A stretch of 64,000 nucleotides of DNA from Alteracholeplasma palmae J233 (GTDB taxonomy: Bacteria > Bacillota_I > Bacilli_A > Acholeplasmatales > Acholeplasmataceae): contig NC_022538.1 of assembly GCF_000968055.1 (NCBI RefSeq), positions 1,027,499-1,091,498 of the forward strand, in the 5' to 3' direction. Positions within the stretch are counted from its first letter, which is position 1. The number at the start of each line of letters is the position of its first letter. A program made the translations under genes and the position numbers. Below, in pieces: positions 54,955 to 63,319 of this stretch. The notes under the pieces are model-generated. The model was not told the DNA's origin. It saw only the letters and a program-made list of their open reading frames with translations, and made no database searches.

Positions 54955-55515
54955 TCACCTGCGGTATAGTTTGTTTTTTATAATATATTCATATACATCA
55001 TTCATTAAATAATCTTTGTTTAATTCTACGTTATTTCTAACCTCAGTTGAAGATATATCTAAATCAAGTTGAATAAATCTAATTCTAGGATTATATTCAT
55101 CATACTTAGTTTCATCAATTTTATAATTAGGTCTTAAAATAACAATTAATTCATATTTTTTTAAAATTTCTTCATATTTAATCCAATTAGAAAAGTTTAA
55201 ATACTGATCGCTACCAATCAATAGTACTATTTTTTCATCTCGATATTCTTGACTAATTTTTTCTAACGTCTCAACTGTTCCATTAAATTTCTGTTTTTCT
55301 TCTAAATGGGAAACAATTAAGAATGGGAAATCTTTTTGGTAAAGTTTTAACATGTTACTTCTATCAGAAAAAGAAACTAAATCATCTTTATGATAAAGTT
55401 CGCCCACCGGTATAGCAATAAAAGCTTTTGGTTTAAAAAGCTCATAAGTTGTTTGTATGATGTTATAATGTGCCTTAGTGGGTGGATTAAAAGCTCCGCC
55501 ATAAACAATAATCAT
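54955..55515 (-). CDS. nadD: Nicotinate-nucleotide adenylyltransferase
   Basis: The 186-residue nucleotidyltransferase has IIVYGGAFNPPTKAHYNI (the HxGH-like motif reads TKAH) and the C-terminal DISSTEVRNN in place of ISSTxIR. It makes deamido-NAD for NadE. It is first in its operon and lacks the HD hydrolase partner (YqeK) next door that Firmicutes often have. Confidence 0.92.
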   Translation of the reverse strand: MIIVYGGAFNPPTKAHYNIIQTTYELFKPKAFIAIPVGELYHKDDLVSFSDRSNMLKLYQKDFPFLIVSHLEEKQKFNGTVETLEKISQEYRDEKIVLLIGSDQYLNFSNWIKYEEILKKYELIVILRPNYKIDETKYDEYNPRIRFIQLDLDISSTEVRNNVELNKDYLMNDVYEYIIKNKLYRR

Positions 55516-55600
55516 TTCTAATCACCAAAAATATTATATCATTATATTGCAATTTTTACTTTATAAACGTTTATTGATAGCGTATTTATTACCTTTTTTG

Positions 55601-55662
55601 TATAATAGATATATTAGTTTGATTGATTTTTTTGTAAGTGGAATCCTTTTAACTTACAAAAA
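55601..55662 (+). promoter_or_regulatory. Promoter and long inverted repeat before the Fur-family gene
   Basis: TATAAT lies at 55601-55606. TTTTTGTAAGT (55629-55639) and ACTTACAAAAA (55652-55662) form a perfect 11-bp inverted repeat with a 12-base spacer in the leader, about 10 bases before GGAGG. It could be an autoregulatory operator or an RNA hairpin. Confidence 0.5.
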
Positions 55663-55683
55663 TGGCTTAAGGAGGAAAGAATT

Positions 55684-56115
55684 ATGGATAATCACTACAC
55701 TAATTATCTTTCTCATCTAGATAAAGATGCTTTTAGATTAACTAAAGCAAGAAAAGCTTTACTTGATGTATTAGAAAATAATCATTTAAGATTTAAAGAC
55801 ATCCACGATCGTTTAGTAGAAAAAGGATTTGATAACATTTCTACTTTATATAATAATTTAGATTTCTTTGTTCAAAACAAAGTTATTATGGAATTAAATA
55901 TTGATGGTGAGATTTATTATGATATTGCACAAAATAACCCTCATCATAATATTTCTAGTCACATTCATATTGTGACAAAAGATTTAACTAATGAAACACA
56001 AGAAATTTCAGAAATCCAAAATCCAGAAATTTTTAATTTGGTTAAAGATCATCCGCTATTTAAAAATAGTAATGTAGAATATATTCAGATGATTGTCTCT
56101 GTTATTAAAAAATAA
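55684..56115 (+). CDS. Fur-family metalloregulator lacking the Cys zinc site
   Basis: The 143-residue protein has the Fur winged-helix domain (residues 10-85: RLTKARKALLDVLE, ISTLYNNLDFF) and a short dimerisation domain with HHNISSHIHIV in place of the usual HHHHLxCxxC. No Cys is present in the whole protein, so the structural Cys4 zinc site is absent. Zinc, iron or peroxide sensing cannot be decided. AAGGAGG lies before the ATG. Confidence 0.82.
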   Translation: MDNHYTNYLSHLDKDAFRLTKARKALLDVLENNHLRFKDIHDRLVEKGFDNISTLYNNLDFFVQNKVIMELNIDGEIYYDIAQNNPHHNISSHIHIVTKDLTNETQEISEIQNPEIFNLVKDHPLFKNSNVEYIQMIVSVIKK

Positions 56116-56134
56116 ACAGTTTCGCTTAGATGTC

Positions 56135-56172
56135 AAAAAAAGAGATTATGTGGTTAAATAATCTCTTTTTTT
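56135..56172. terminator. Bidirectional terminator between Fur-family gene and mgsA
   Basis: An A7 run plus GAGATTA (56142-56148) pairs with TAATCTC (56159-56165) followed by T7. Confidence 0.8.
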
Positions 56173-56173
56173 A

Positions 56174-56542
56174 TTACTTCTTATTAATATGTTCTAAAAA
56201 TAATGTGGCACTGGCAAGATTGGTTGCTAAAGGTACTTCATAAACATCACATAATCTTAATAATGCTGAAACATCAGGCTCATGAGGTTGAGCCGTAAGT
56301 GCATCTCTAAAAAAGATAATGATATCTAACTTATCATTAGCAATCATAGAACCAATTTCTTGATCTCCGCCAAGTGGCCCAGATTTTTTTCTTTCTATTT
56401 TTAAATGAGTAGCTTCCATCAAAAGTTTTCCTGTTGTCCCTGTTGCAAATAAGTTATGCTTTGAGAATGCTTTTTCATTTTCTTTAACAAATTGTATTAA
56501 TTGTTCTTTTTTCTTATCATGGGCAATTAATGCTATATTCAT
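56174..56542 (-). CDS. mgsA: Methylglyoxal synthase
   Basis: The 122-residue protein starts [19 protein letters not shown] and has [17 protein letters not shown] and [14 protein letters not shown] with the catalytic Asp and His. It turns dihydroxyacetone phosphate to methylglyoxal, relieving sugar-phosphate stress. It follows rsmH by 12 bases and could share its transcript. Confidence 0.95.
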   Translation of the reverse strand: MNIALIAHDKKKEQLIQFVKENEKAFSKHNLFATGTTGKLLMEATHLKIERKKSGPLGGDQEIGSMIANDKLDIIIFFRDALTAQPHEPDVSALLRLCDVYEVPLATNLASATLFLEHINKK

Positions 56543-56554
56543 TTTATATTATCC

Positions 56555-57457
56555 TCACTTATTTTTTTCAGCTACTCTTAATTTAGCAGAGTGGCTTCTT
56601 TTATTTTCTAATAGTTCCTCTTCTGTTGGTAATATTGCTTTTCTAGTAATTAACTTTAATGGGGCAACCTCATTACTTATAATAGGCAGTCCTTTAGGTA
56701 TTTTTATTTCACTATATTCTTTAAAAAAGTGTTTGACAATTCTATCCTCTAAAGAATGAAAACTAATTAATGCCATTCTACCGCCAACATTTAATAGTTC
56801 CATACTTTGTACTAAAGCGTCTTTTAATACTTCTAATTCCTGATTCACTTCAATTCTTAGCGCCTGAAAGACTCTTTTAGCACTGTGCCCTTTTTGTTTA
56901 AAGTTATATTTATCTGTAATAGCTACTAAATCAAAGGTAGTTTCAAGGGGTCTTCTTTTAATAATTTCACTAGCTATTTTAGAAGCATTTTTTTCTTCTC
57001 CGTAAATAAAGAAAATATCTCTTAATTGTTCAAATTCATAGGTATTAACAATTTCTTTAGCGGTAATTCTTTGTTGTTGGTTCATTCTCATATCAAGTGG
57101 TTTATCTACTAAGTAACTAAAGCCTCTATCAGAATCATCTATTTGAAAAGAGGATAACCCTAAATCAAATAAAATACCATCAATCTTAGTAATACCTTCT
57201 TCGTTTAACTTTTCTTTAAGATATGCAAAGTTACTATGAATGATTTTAAAATTAGAATATTTAGCTAATCGTTCGCTTGCTCTTTTAATAGCATAAAGAT
57301 CTTGGTCAAAAGCATATAAGAATCCTGAATCTAATTGTTCTAGTATTGCCTCACTATGACCACCACCACCTAAGGTCGCATCCACGTATATTCCATTTTT
57401 TTTAATATTTAATCCATCTACAGTTTCTTTTTTTAATACTGTTATGTGTTTTAACAT
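56555..57457 (-). CDS. rsmH: 16S rRNA (cytosine1402-N4)-methyltransferase
   Basis: The product has 300 residues with MLKHITVLKKETVDGL at the start, the SAM motif VDATLGGGGHSEAIL and ALISFHSLEDRIVKHFF. ATG 57457 gives the family's standard start and has GGTGAT close by; ATG 57478 has no binding site. The division and wall genes that normally follow rsmH (ftsL, pbp) are absent, as expected for a wall-less cell. Confidence 0.94.
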   Translation of the reverse strand: MLKHITVLKKETVDGLNIKKNGIYVDATLGGGGHSEAILEQLDSGFLYAFDQDLYAIKRASERLAKYSNFKIIHSNFAYLKEKLNEEGITKIDGILFDLGLSSFQIDDSDRGFSYLVDKPLDMRMNQQQRITAKEIVNTYEFEQLRDIFFIYGEEKNASKIASEIIKRRPLETTFDLVAITDKYNFKQKGHSAKRVFQALRIEVNQELEVLKDALVQSMELLNVGGRMALISFHSLEDRIVKHFFKEYSEIKIPKGLPIISNEVAPLKLITRKAILPTEEELLENKRSHSAKLRVAEKNK

Positions 57458-57564
57458 AATATCACCAAGTGCTTTCATAAAAATTATACCATACTTAAAT
57501 ACTTACTAATATCTTAAAGTATATATATTTAAGTTAAATATATTTAAAATTACTTAACTAAATA

Positions 57565-57593
57565 TAAAAAAAATAATGCCTAAGCATTATTTA
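57565..57593 (-). terminator. Terminator of gmk-rpoZ
   Basis: AAATAATGC and GCATTATTT form a 9-bp stem with a 4-base loop that includes the rpoZ stop codon, followed by T-run on the minus strand. Confidence 0.75.
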
Positions 57594-57796
57594 AATGTTA
57601 CTTCTACTCTATCATCTAAAATTTCTTCTAAAGCTTTACCAACTGATTTTACTGAATCAGCATCTACATCTAAGTTTTCTTCTTCAATCATATGTGCAAC
57701 TTTACTTGCTGCATAAACTAATTTATACTTAGAATCTATTTTATCTAATAATTTATCAATTGATGGGTAACGTAATCCTTCTTTATTTCTTGCCAT
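57587..57796 (-). CDS. rpoZ: RNA polymerase omega subunit
   Basis: The 69-residue protein reads LRYPSIDKLLDKIDSKYKLV with the AAxxA-type segment AASKVAHMIEE. It helps assemble RNA polymerase. It starts 3 bases after gmk, the usual pairing. Confidence 0.93.
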   Translation of the reverse strand: MARNKEGLRYPSIDKLLDKIDSKYKLVYAASKVAHMIEEENLDVDADSVKSVGKALEEILDDRVEVTFK

Positions 57797-57799
57797 GTT

Positions 57800-58417
57800 T
57801 TATTCCTCCAACATTTTAATGTAATTATGAATAGTTCGTTCTGTTTTAGCATGTTCAGCACGAATGATAGCCATAATTCTATCTGCAGCATTATTCACAT
57901 CATCATTAACTACAATATAATCATATTTATAAGCTAATAAGAATTCTTTATCTGCTTTTTCAACTCTTTGTTTAATAATTTCTTCGCTTTCAGTTCCACG
58001 TTTTTTAAGTCTATCATATAATGCTTGTTTTCCTGGTGGAACAATGAAGATAAAGACCGCATCCTTCATTCTCTCGCGAACTTGTAATGCTCCTTCAACT
58101 TCTATTTCTAAAACGACTTCTTTGCCTTGATCTAATTGAGCTTCAATTTTATCAAGAGGGGTTCCGTAGTAGTTACCTACAAATTCAGCCCATTCTAAAA
58201 ACTTATCATTTTTAATACCATCTAAAAATTCTTCTTTGCTTACAAAATAGTAATCTTGACCATCAATCTCACCTTCACGAGGCTTTCTGGTAGTCATTGA
58301 AACAGAGTATACTAAGTTATGATTTTTAATATCAAACAAAGCTTTTCTAACTGTCCCTTTTCCAACACCTGAAGGACCTGAAACAACTATTAATAAACCA
58401 CGTTGATTAAGTTTCAT
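57800..58417 (-). CDS. gmk: Guanylate kinase
   Basis: The 205-residue protein has the P-loop VVSGPSGVGKGTVRKAL, SVSMTTRKPREGEIDGQDYYF and EIEVEGALQVRERM. It phosphorylates GMP to GDP. It forms a two-gene unit with rpoZ and is divergent from rqcH. Confidence 0.96.
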   Translation of the reverse strand: MKLNQRGLLIVVSGPSGVGKGTVRKALFDIKNHNLVYSVSMTTRKPREGEIDGQDYYFVSKEEFLDGIKNDKFLEWAEFVGNYYGTPLDKIEAQLDQGKEVVLEIEVEGALQVRERMKDAVFIFIVPPGKQALYDRLKKRGTESEEIIKQRVEKADKEFLLAYKYDYIVVNDDVNNAADRIMAIIRAEHAKTERTIHNYIKMLEE

Positions 58418-58581
58418 AAGTACCTCCTTGTATTCTTAAATCATTATATAAGATATATGAAAAAATGTAAATAGTTTTCATTGTCAATTTCGTTTATTTT
58501 AGTCTTTTCATTATTTTTTATGCTTGTTATCGCTCATTTAAGTTATTGTTTTTGTGTTATACTTATTATGAGGTGTATATT

Positions 58582-60135
58582 ATGGCATTTGACGGTGTTT
58601 TTATTTATCATTTAATCAATGAATTTAATACAGAATTAAAACAAGCAAGAATAGAAAAAATCAATCAAACAGATAAAGAACTTTTCTCATTTCAATTATA
58701 TTTTAATAAAAAAAGAATGTTTTTAAATATCAATTTAAATTCTCATTTATGTAGTGCTTTTCTTACTTCAACGAAGAGTACTTCTAGTCTTTCATCCCAG
58801 TTTTTAATGACTCTAAGAAAGCATTTAGAAGGTGGAATTATTAATAATATTTCACAACACCATACAGATCGTGTGATCATTTTCGATATTACCACCTATG
58901 ATTTTTTAGAAGGTCCTGTGACTAGACAGTTAATTTTTGAGGCAATGGGAAAGCATGCTAATTTATATCTAATTAGCGACAATATTATTCTAGATTGTTT
59001 TAAAAAATCTTTTTCTTTAACCTCTAGACAATTAATGCCTAAGGCAACTTTTGAATACTTTCCTTCATCTAAATTATCATTCTTAGATTATACTTATGAC
59101 GCTCATCTTTCGTATAAGGAAATAACAGAAAAATACGAGGGCGTTTCAACTTTACTTGCAAAATATCTAGTCAGTGAAAAAGTAATGAGTCTTAAAAACC
59201 TTGAAGTTGTGCCTACCTTGGAATTAGATAGCCAAAAATTCTATTTCATCGATATTTTTAATTCTTCAAATAAGAAATACTTCAATTCATTATCAGAACT
59301 TCTTTCTAATCGAGGTATTAAAAAAGTAACTTCTAACTTAAAACTAGAAAAATTTATTGATGATAAACTTAAGAAAGCGATAAAAAAGAAAGTTACCTTA
59401 GAATCTCAAAAATTAACAGCCGAGAAGAATTTAGTTTATAAAGACTACGGAGATTATATTTATCAATCAAACCTTGATTTAAATTTAAAGTCAGCTACTT
59501 TAGATGATATTTTACTTGATTCTAATTTAACATTAAACCAAAATGCTCAAAAGTTTTATAAACTTTATCAAAAAGCTAAAAGAACTATCACACATATGGG
59601 CGACTTTTTAATTGAGATTGAAGATAAAATTACTTGGTATGAAGATATTATAAAAAGTTTTTCATATCTTAATAGTGATGATTATAATGATTTAGAACAA
59701 GAATTAATTTTAGAAGGTTATAGTAAGAAAAAACAAGTTCATCACTCAAAAAAGAAATCAAAGCCTAATATTTTACAAATAGAAATACCCGAAGGTATCA
59801 TATATATCGGTAAATCAAGCACACAAAATGCTTATTTAGTTTCTGAAATAGCACATTCTAATGATTACTGGTTTCATATTAAAGATGGTGGCGGGAGTCA
59901 TGTCATCTACAGAGGAGACACTTTAAATGAAAATGTCATTAGAGTGGCTTCAATGCTGGCAGCGCATTTTTCATCTTATAGTGACTCCAGTTCTATTCCC
60001 GTTGATTATACACAAGTAAGAAATCTTAAGAAAATCCCTGGAAAACCAGGTTATCAGTTAAACTACAAAAACCATAAGACAATCTATATTGATATTTCAA
60101 AAGAAATGATTGATTCTTTGATTTCTAAGCAATAA
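58582..60135 (+). CDS. rqcH: Ribosome quality control protein RqcH (NFACT family)
   Basis: The protein has 517 residues starting MAFDGVFIYHLINEFNTELK. It has the NFACT-N domain, helix-hairpin-helix and coiled-coil middle, and the NFACT-R domain (AHSNDYWFHIKDGGGSHVIY). It adds alanine tails to peptides on stalled large subunits. ATG 58582 follows GAGGTG by 6 bases; the upstream frame extension is not supported. MutS2/RqcU at the other window end belongs to the same quality-control process. Confidence 0.92.
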   Translation: MAFDGVFIYHLINEFNTELKQARIEKINQTDKELFSFQLYFNKKRMFLNINLNSHLCSAFLTSTKSTSSLSSQFLMTLRKHLEGGIINNISQHHTDRVIIFDITTYDFLEGPVTRQLIFEAMGKHANLYLISDNIILDCFKKSFSLTSRQLMPKATFEYFPSSKLSFLDYTYDAHLSYKEITEKYEGVSTLLAKYLVSEKVMSLKNLEVVPTLELDSQKFYFIDIFNSSNKKYFNSLSELLSNRGIKKVTSNLKLEKFIDDKLKKAIKKKVTLESQKLTAEKNLVYKDYGDYIYQSNLDLNLKSATLDDILLDSNLTLNQNAQKFYKLYQKAKRTITHMGDFLIEIEDKITWYEDIIKSFSYLNSDDYNDLEQELILEGYSKKKQVHHSKKKSKPNILQIEIPEGIIYIGKSSTQNAYLVSEIAHSNDYWFHIKDGGGSHVIYRGDTLNENVIRVASMLAAHFSSYSDSSSIPVDYTQVRNLKKIPGKPGYQLNYKNHKTIYIDISKEMIDSLISKQ

Positions 60136-60203
60136 CTTTGAAATTGTTTAGTTTTTTGTGTATCATATAACTATAAGAAAGACTTATAGGAGGAAATATT
60201 AAA

Positions 60204-60812
60204 ATGAAATTTGAATTACCAAAATTACCTTATGCATTTGATGCATTAGAACCATTTATAGATGCTAAAACTATGGAAATCCACCATGGTAAACACCATA
60301 ACGCTTATGTTACAAACCTTAACGCTGCTTTAGAAAAGCACCCAGAATTAGATAAAGACTTAGTTTCTTTATTAAGCGATTTAGAAAGTGTACCTGCTGA
60401 TATTCGTACTGCTGTACAAAATAACGGTGGTGGGCACTTTAATCACTCACTATTCTGGACTTTACTAAAAGTAAATAACGGAGCTACTCCAGAAGGTAAA
60501 TTGAAAGATGCTATTAACCGCGACTTTGGTTCATTTGAAGCTTTCAAAAATGAATTTGCTAATGCTGCTAAAACTCGTTTCGGTAGTGGTTGGGCTTGGT
60601 TAGTCGTTGGAAAAGATGGTAAATTAGTAGTTACTTCTACTTTAAACCAAGATACTCCACTTGATAAAGGTACTCCAATTTTAGGATTAGACGTTTGGGA
60701 ACATGCTTATTACTTAAATTATCAAAACCGTCGTCCTGATTATGTTGAAGCATTCTTTGCAGTTGTTAACTGGGATGAAGTTTCTAAACTTTTTGAAAAA
60801 GCAACTAAATAA
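60204..60812 (+). CDS. sodA: Superoxide dismutase, Fe/Mn type
   Basis: The 202-residue protein has metal ligands His ([11 protein letters not shown] and NHSLFW), Asp and His ([19 protein letters not shown]). It removes superoxide in the cytoplasm. Metal choice cannot be fixed from sequence, although the [11 protein letters not shown] and glycine pattern fits Mn or cambialistic types. Strong AGGAGG precedes the start. Confidence 0.96.
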   Translation: MKFELPKLPYAFDALEPFIDAKTMEIHHGKHHNAYVTNLNAALEKHPELDKDLVSLLSDLESVPADIRTAVQNNGGGHFNHSLFWTLLKVNNGATPEGKLKDAINRDFGSFEAFKNEFANAAKTRFGSGWAWLVVGKDGKLVVTSTLNQDTPLDKGTPILGLDVWEHAYYLNYQNRRPDYVEAFFAVVNWDEVSKLFEKATK

Positions 60813-60820
60813 TTAATGAT

Positions 60821-60850
60821 AATCCCCCGTCAATTATCGGGGGATTTTTT
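60821..60850 (+). terminator. Terminator of sodA
   Basis: AATCCCCC (60821-60828) pairs with GGGGGATT (60839-60846), followed by a T-run. Confidence 0.85.
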
Positions 60851-60936
60851 ATACTGTTGATCAATTTTATTTTTATACTTACTTAAAAAACATGCTAAAG
60901 GCAAACAAAAAAATAAATGATAATAAATAAGAAATC

Positions 60937-61668
60937 TTATATACTAAGTTCTTGTAATAGATAAGTATTATCTTCTAGTTTTTCTAGTTTAATATTTTGA
61001 TTAACGGTAGTGTAGATGACTTGTTTATTTGTTTTTACAATTTTATCTAATAAATAGGTAATTGTTTGTTCATCCAGTCTATTATATAAATCATCTAACA
61101 ATAATACTTCGCACGATGAATCAAGTAAATCTAATATCTCATTTGCCTTTGCTTTATATGTATAGACAAATTTACAATTAGTAATTTTATTTAATATAAT
61201 ACTAAATAGATCATTATCTTTAGTGTATTGCAATAGAGGCAAAAGTAGTTTTGTTTCTTCTAAATTAATGAGTTCCAAATATTTTTTTATATCCCCAATT
61301 ACTTGTTTTCCCAATTTTAAATTAGAGCCATTTTTTATATAGATGTCTTTAAAATAAGAGTCATATTGACCACTTAATCTTTCATAAACAACTTTTGATG
61401 CTAATACTCTAAATTCATATTGGAATTTTTTTTCATTAAGTATAAAGCTAAGTTCATAAGTAAATATTTCTTTATGATTAATATAGTTTAAGTCTTTAGA
61501 AGTAATGTCACCTCTAATGAAGCACACTATTTCTTCTAGACTTTTAAGTATCGTTGTTTTTCCTGTGTTGTTATTACCAATAATCTCTAATGTTTTGTAG
61601 CTACCTAATTTTAGAGTAATAGGTTCTTGAAAATATTTGATATTACTTATTTTTATTGTTTCTATCAT
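60937..61668 (-). CDS. AAA-type ATPase of duplicated cassette, copy 2
   Basis: The 243-residue paralogue of 27518-28255 has Walker A GNNNTGKTT and a Walker B-like VLLLDDLYNRLDEQT, in which the residue after the first Asp is Asp rather than Glu. The block ERLSGQYDSYFKDIY and GDIKKYLELI is identical or nearly so in both copies, while the C-terminal third differs more. The copy 2 product lacks about 10 residues before the Walker B strand. AAAGGG lies 9 bases before ATG 61668. It is the second gene of the copy 2 cassette. Function unknown; related ATPases occur in OLD-like defence proteins. Confidence 0.75.
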   Translation of the reverse strand: MIETIKISNIKYFQEPITLKLGSYKTLEIIGNNNTGKTTILKSLEEIVCFIRGDITSKDLNYINHKEIFTYELSFILNEKKFQYEFRVLASKVVYERLSGQYDSYFKDIYIKNGSNLKLGKQVIGDIKKYLELINLEETKLLLPLLQYTKDNDLFSIILNKITNCKFVYTYKAKANEILDLLDSSCEVLLLDDLYNRLDEQTITYLLDKIVKTNKQVIYTTVNQNIKLEKLEDNTYLLQELSI

Positions 61669-61806
61669 TTAATCATCCCTTTTAAATTTTATCTTATTCC
61701 TATTTTTATTTTGAATTTTTTAATACTTTTTATATCTATCTAGGCTTATGACTAGCATCTTTTGTCAAGCTATCCTCGTTTTCATTAACTTTATCTCTTT
61801 TACTTT

Positions 61807-62025
61807 TTAAGTTTTTTCTTTTATTTCACCATATACTATTCCAACTATTAATCCACAAGTTATACTAAGTATTAAAAATAATATGATGCACAGTGCAGGT
61901 AATATATAACCTTCAAGGTATAACCCTATTGATAATAAAACCATTGAGGGTGGATATAATAATCCTACAACAGATATAACCATATTCTTGTCTATATTTA
62001 TTTTGATCTTCATTTTCAGAAACAC
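61807..62025 (-). CDS. Small two-helix membrane protein of duplicated cassette, copy 2, tail frameshifted
   Basis: GTG 62025 follows AGAGGATGGA, as in copy 1, and gives 72 residues with two helices nearly identical to copy 1. After GEIKEK the frame ends at TAA 61807. One more A in the A6 run at 61812-61817 would extend it by about 25 residues (LKSKRDKVNENEDS...) to a stop at 61736, matching the acidic tail of copy 1. The tail is therefore truncated in this copy, or the run length varies. Confidence 0.65.
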   Translation of the reverse strand: MFLKMKIKINIDKNMVISVVGLLYPPSMVLLSIGLYLEGYILPALCIILFLILSITCGLIVGIVYGEIKEKT

Positions 62026-62483
62026 TCCATCCTCTATTTCCAAGTTTGCAATAATTAAATTTTCCTAATCTTTTAATATTATTTGCTCTTTTTGTGCGCG
62101 TAACCATTGTGAAGTATGTGCCCTTATTTATGATTCATCTGGTAAAATATTCAATCTTTTGTTTCATTAAGAATGACTATATTAGATAGATTATCTAGAC
62201 TATATTTAAATCGATTTTAAGCATTTTATATAGTATTTTTTCATAATTAATTTTATGATTTTTAATGCTAAATAGTCAATTTATACGAAAAATAACAAAT
62301 TTTATTATTTGTGCTTATTTTTTATTCAGACTATCATTACATGTTTGTGGCTAATTACTAGTATTTTTTATTTTATACTTCTAATAAATATGGATACGTG
62401 TATCAAAATAAATGCCAAAAGTATAATTTTAGAGCTTAACATCCAGTTCAGTTTTCTTTGTGCTTAACAGTTTATATTACTCA
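62026..62483 (-). other. Long leader region of cassette copy 2
   Basis: These 458 bases lie between the promoter switch and the membrane protein gene. They contain the GGATAC-GT-GTATCA palindrome at 62392 and AT-rich patches that align with the leader of copy 1. A 64-codon frame overlapping the membrane gene is not conserved in copy 1 and is not called. Confidence 0.5.
62392..62405. promoter_or_regulatory. Conserved palindrome GGATAC-GT-GTATCA in leader, copy 2
   Basis: Counterpart of 28951-28964, with the same GTATCAAAAT flank. A minus-strand TTGATA overlaps it, as in copy 1. Confidence 0.45.
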
Positions 62484-62499
62484 TAAAGGTACACCTTTA
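62484..62499. repeat. Inversion site A of copy 2
   Basis: TAAAGGT-AC-ACCTTTA, identical to site A of copy 1. Confidence 0.75.
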
Positions 62500-62607
62500 T
62501 AAATTAAATTTTAAAAAGGATTATACACGTCTATTTTAGCATATTTAGAGAAAAAAGGCTTGTATTATCAATCAAATGTATCAATTCTAGACATTTTTAA
62601 AGCATTA
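62500..62607 (-). promoter_or_regulatory. Invertible promoter segment of copy 2, ON orientation
   Basis: The segment is 108 bp, as in copy 1. Its reverse complement aligns with copy 1 in the same register: GTCTA at offset 16, CTTTTTTCT at about 50, and AAATATGnTAnAATA at 62-76. The extended -10 TATGCTAAAAT (hexamer 62533-62538) therefore reads leftward, toward the cassette genes. Confidence 0.72.
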
Positions 62608-62623
62608 TAAAGGTGTACCTTTA
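62608..62623. repeat. Inversion site B of copy 2
   Basis: TAAAGGT-GT-ACCTTTA, identical to site B of copy 1 and 124 bp centre to centre from site A. Confidence 0.75.
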
Positions 62624-62638
62624 ACAAATTTTACTTTT

Positions 62639-62665
62639 ATGCTTAAATTTTGAGCATTTTTTTTT
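62639..62665 (+). terminator. Terminator between promoter switch and recombinase gene
   Basis: ATGCT (62639-62643) pairs with AGCAT (62653-62657) and is followed by nine T. It would block rightward transcripts from the switch before they reach the recombinase. Confidence 0.55.
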
Positions 62666-62685
62666 ATACTATTTTTCAAGTATAT

Positions 62686-62694
62686 TGATATAAT
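62686..62694 (+). promoter_or_regulatory. Extended -10 promoter of the recombinase gene
   Basis: TGATATAAT matches TGnTATAAT exactly, 31 bases before the start. No strong -35 is seen. Confidence 0.55.
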
Positions 62695-62725
62695 ATATAG
62701 AAAAGTGAATAAGAAAGGAATTATT

Positions 62726-63313
62726 ATGCGCTACGGTTATGTTAGAGTTTCAACAATCACACAAAACATCGACAGACAATATGAAGAAATGCTAAGGCAA
62801 GGCTTAAGTGCTAAACAAATTATTATTGATAAGCAAAGTGGGAAAGACTTTGAGAGAAAAAATTATCAAAATTTAAGAAAAAAACTTAAGAAAAATGATT
62901 TACTACTAATCCACTCCATTGACAGATTAGGTAGAAATTATGATATGATCATTGAAGAATGGCATTATATTACAAAAGTTATTGAAGCGGATATCAAAGT
63001 ACTTGATATGCCCTTACTAGACACTAGAAATGATGCCAATAATTTGGTTGGTAAGTTTATAAGTGATATTGTTTTACAAATTTTATCGTTTGTTGCGGAA
63101 ACTGAAAGAAAAAATATTAAACAGCGTCAAGCTGAAGGAATAAAAATAGCTAAAGAAAAAGGCGTCCACATGGGGCGCCCTAAATATGTACTTCCTAATA
63201 ATTTTAAGAAAGTAGTTAAGAAGTATAAGAATAATGAATTAACTGTTTCTCAAGCTTTGCAAATACTTGATATGAAATACTCTACTTTTTTAAAGTATTC
63301 TAAAGATATCTAG
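62726..63313 (+). CDS. Serine recombinase (resolvase/invertase family)
   Basis: The 195-residue protein begins MRYGYVRVSTITQNIDRQ with the nucleophilic Ser in YVRVS. It has the conserved Arg segment HSIDRLGRNYDMI, the E-helix region FVAETERKNIKQRQAEG, and a C-terminal HTH (LTVSQALQILDMKYSTFLKY). Length and layout match small DNA invertases and resolvases. ATG 62726 is chosen because AAAGGAA is 5 bases before it; GTG 62705 lacks a site. It lies 102 bases from inversion site B of copy 2 and is the natural enzyme for both switches. Confidence 0.88.
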   Translation: MRYGYVRVSTITQNIDRQYEEMLRQGLSAKQIIIDKQSGKDFERKNYQNLRKKLKKNDLLLIHSIDRLGRNYDMIIEEWHYITKVIEADIKVLDMPLLDTRNDANNLVGKFISDIVLQILSFVAETERKNIKQRQAEGIKIAKEKGVHMGRPKYVLPNNFKKVVKKYKNNELTVSQALQILDMKYSTFLKYSKDI

Positions 63314-63319
63314 TGCTTT

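Noticed and set aside
55601-55662. A riboswitch in the Fur-family leader
   Set aside because: Only one simple inverted repeat is present, with no aptamer-like conserved core or terminator.
61913-62107. A 64-codon minus-strand frame upstream of the copy 2 membrane protein
   Set aside because: It overlaps the membrane gene in another frame, and the equivalent region of copy 1 has a stop codon.
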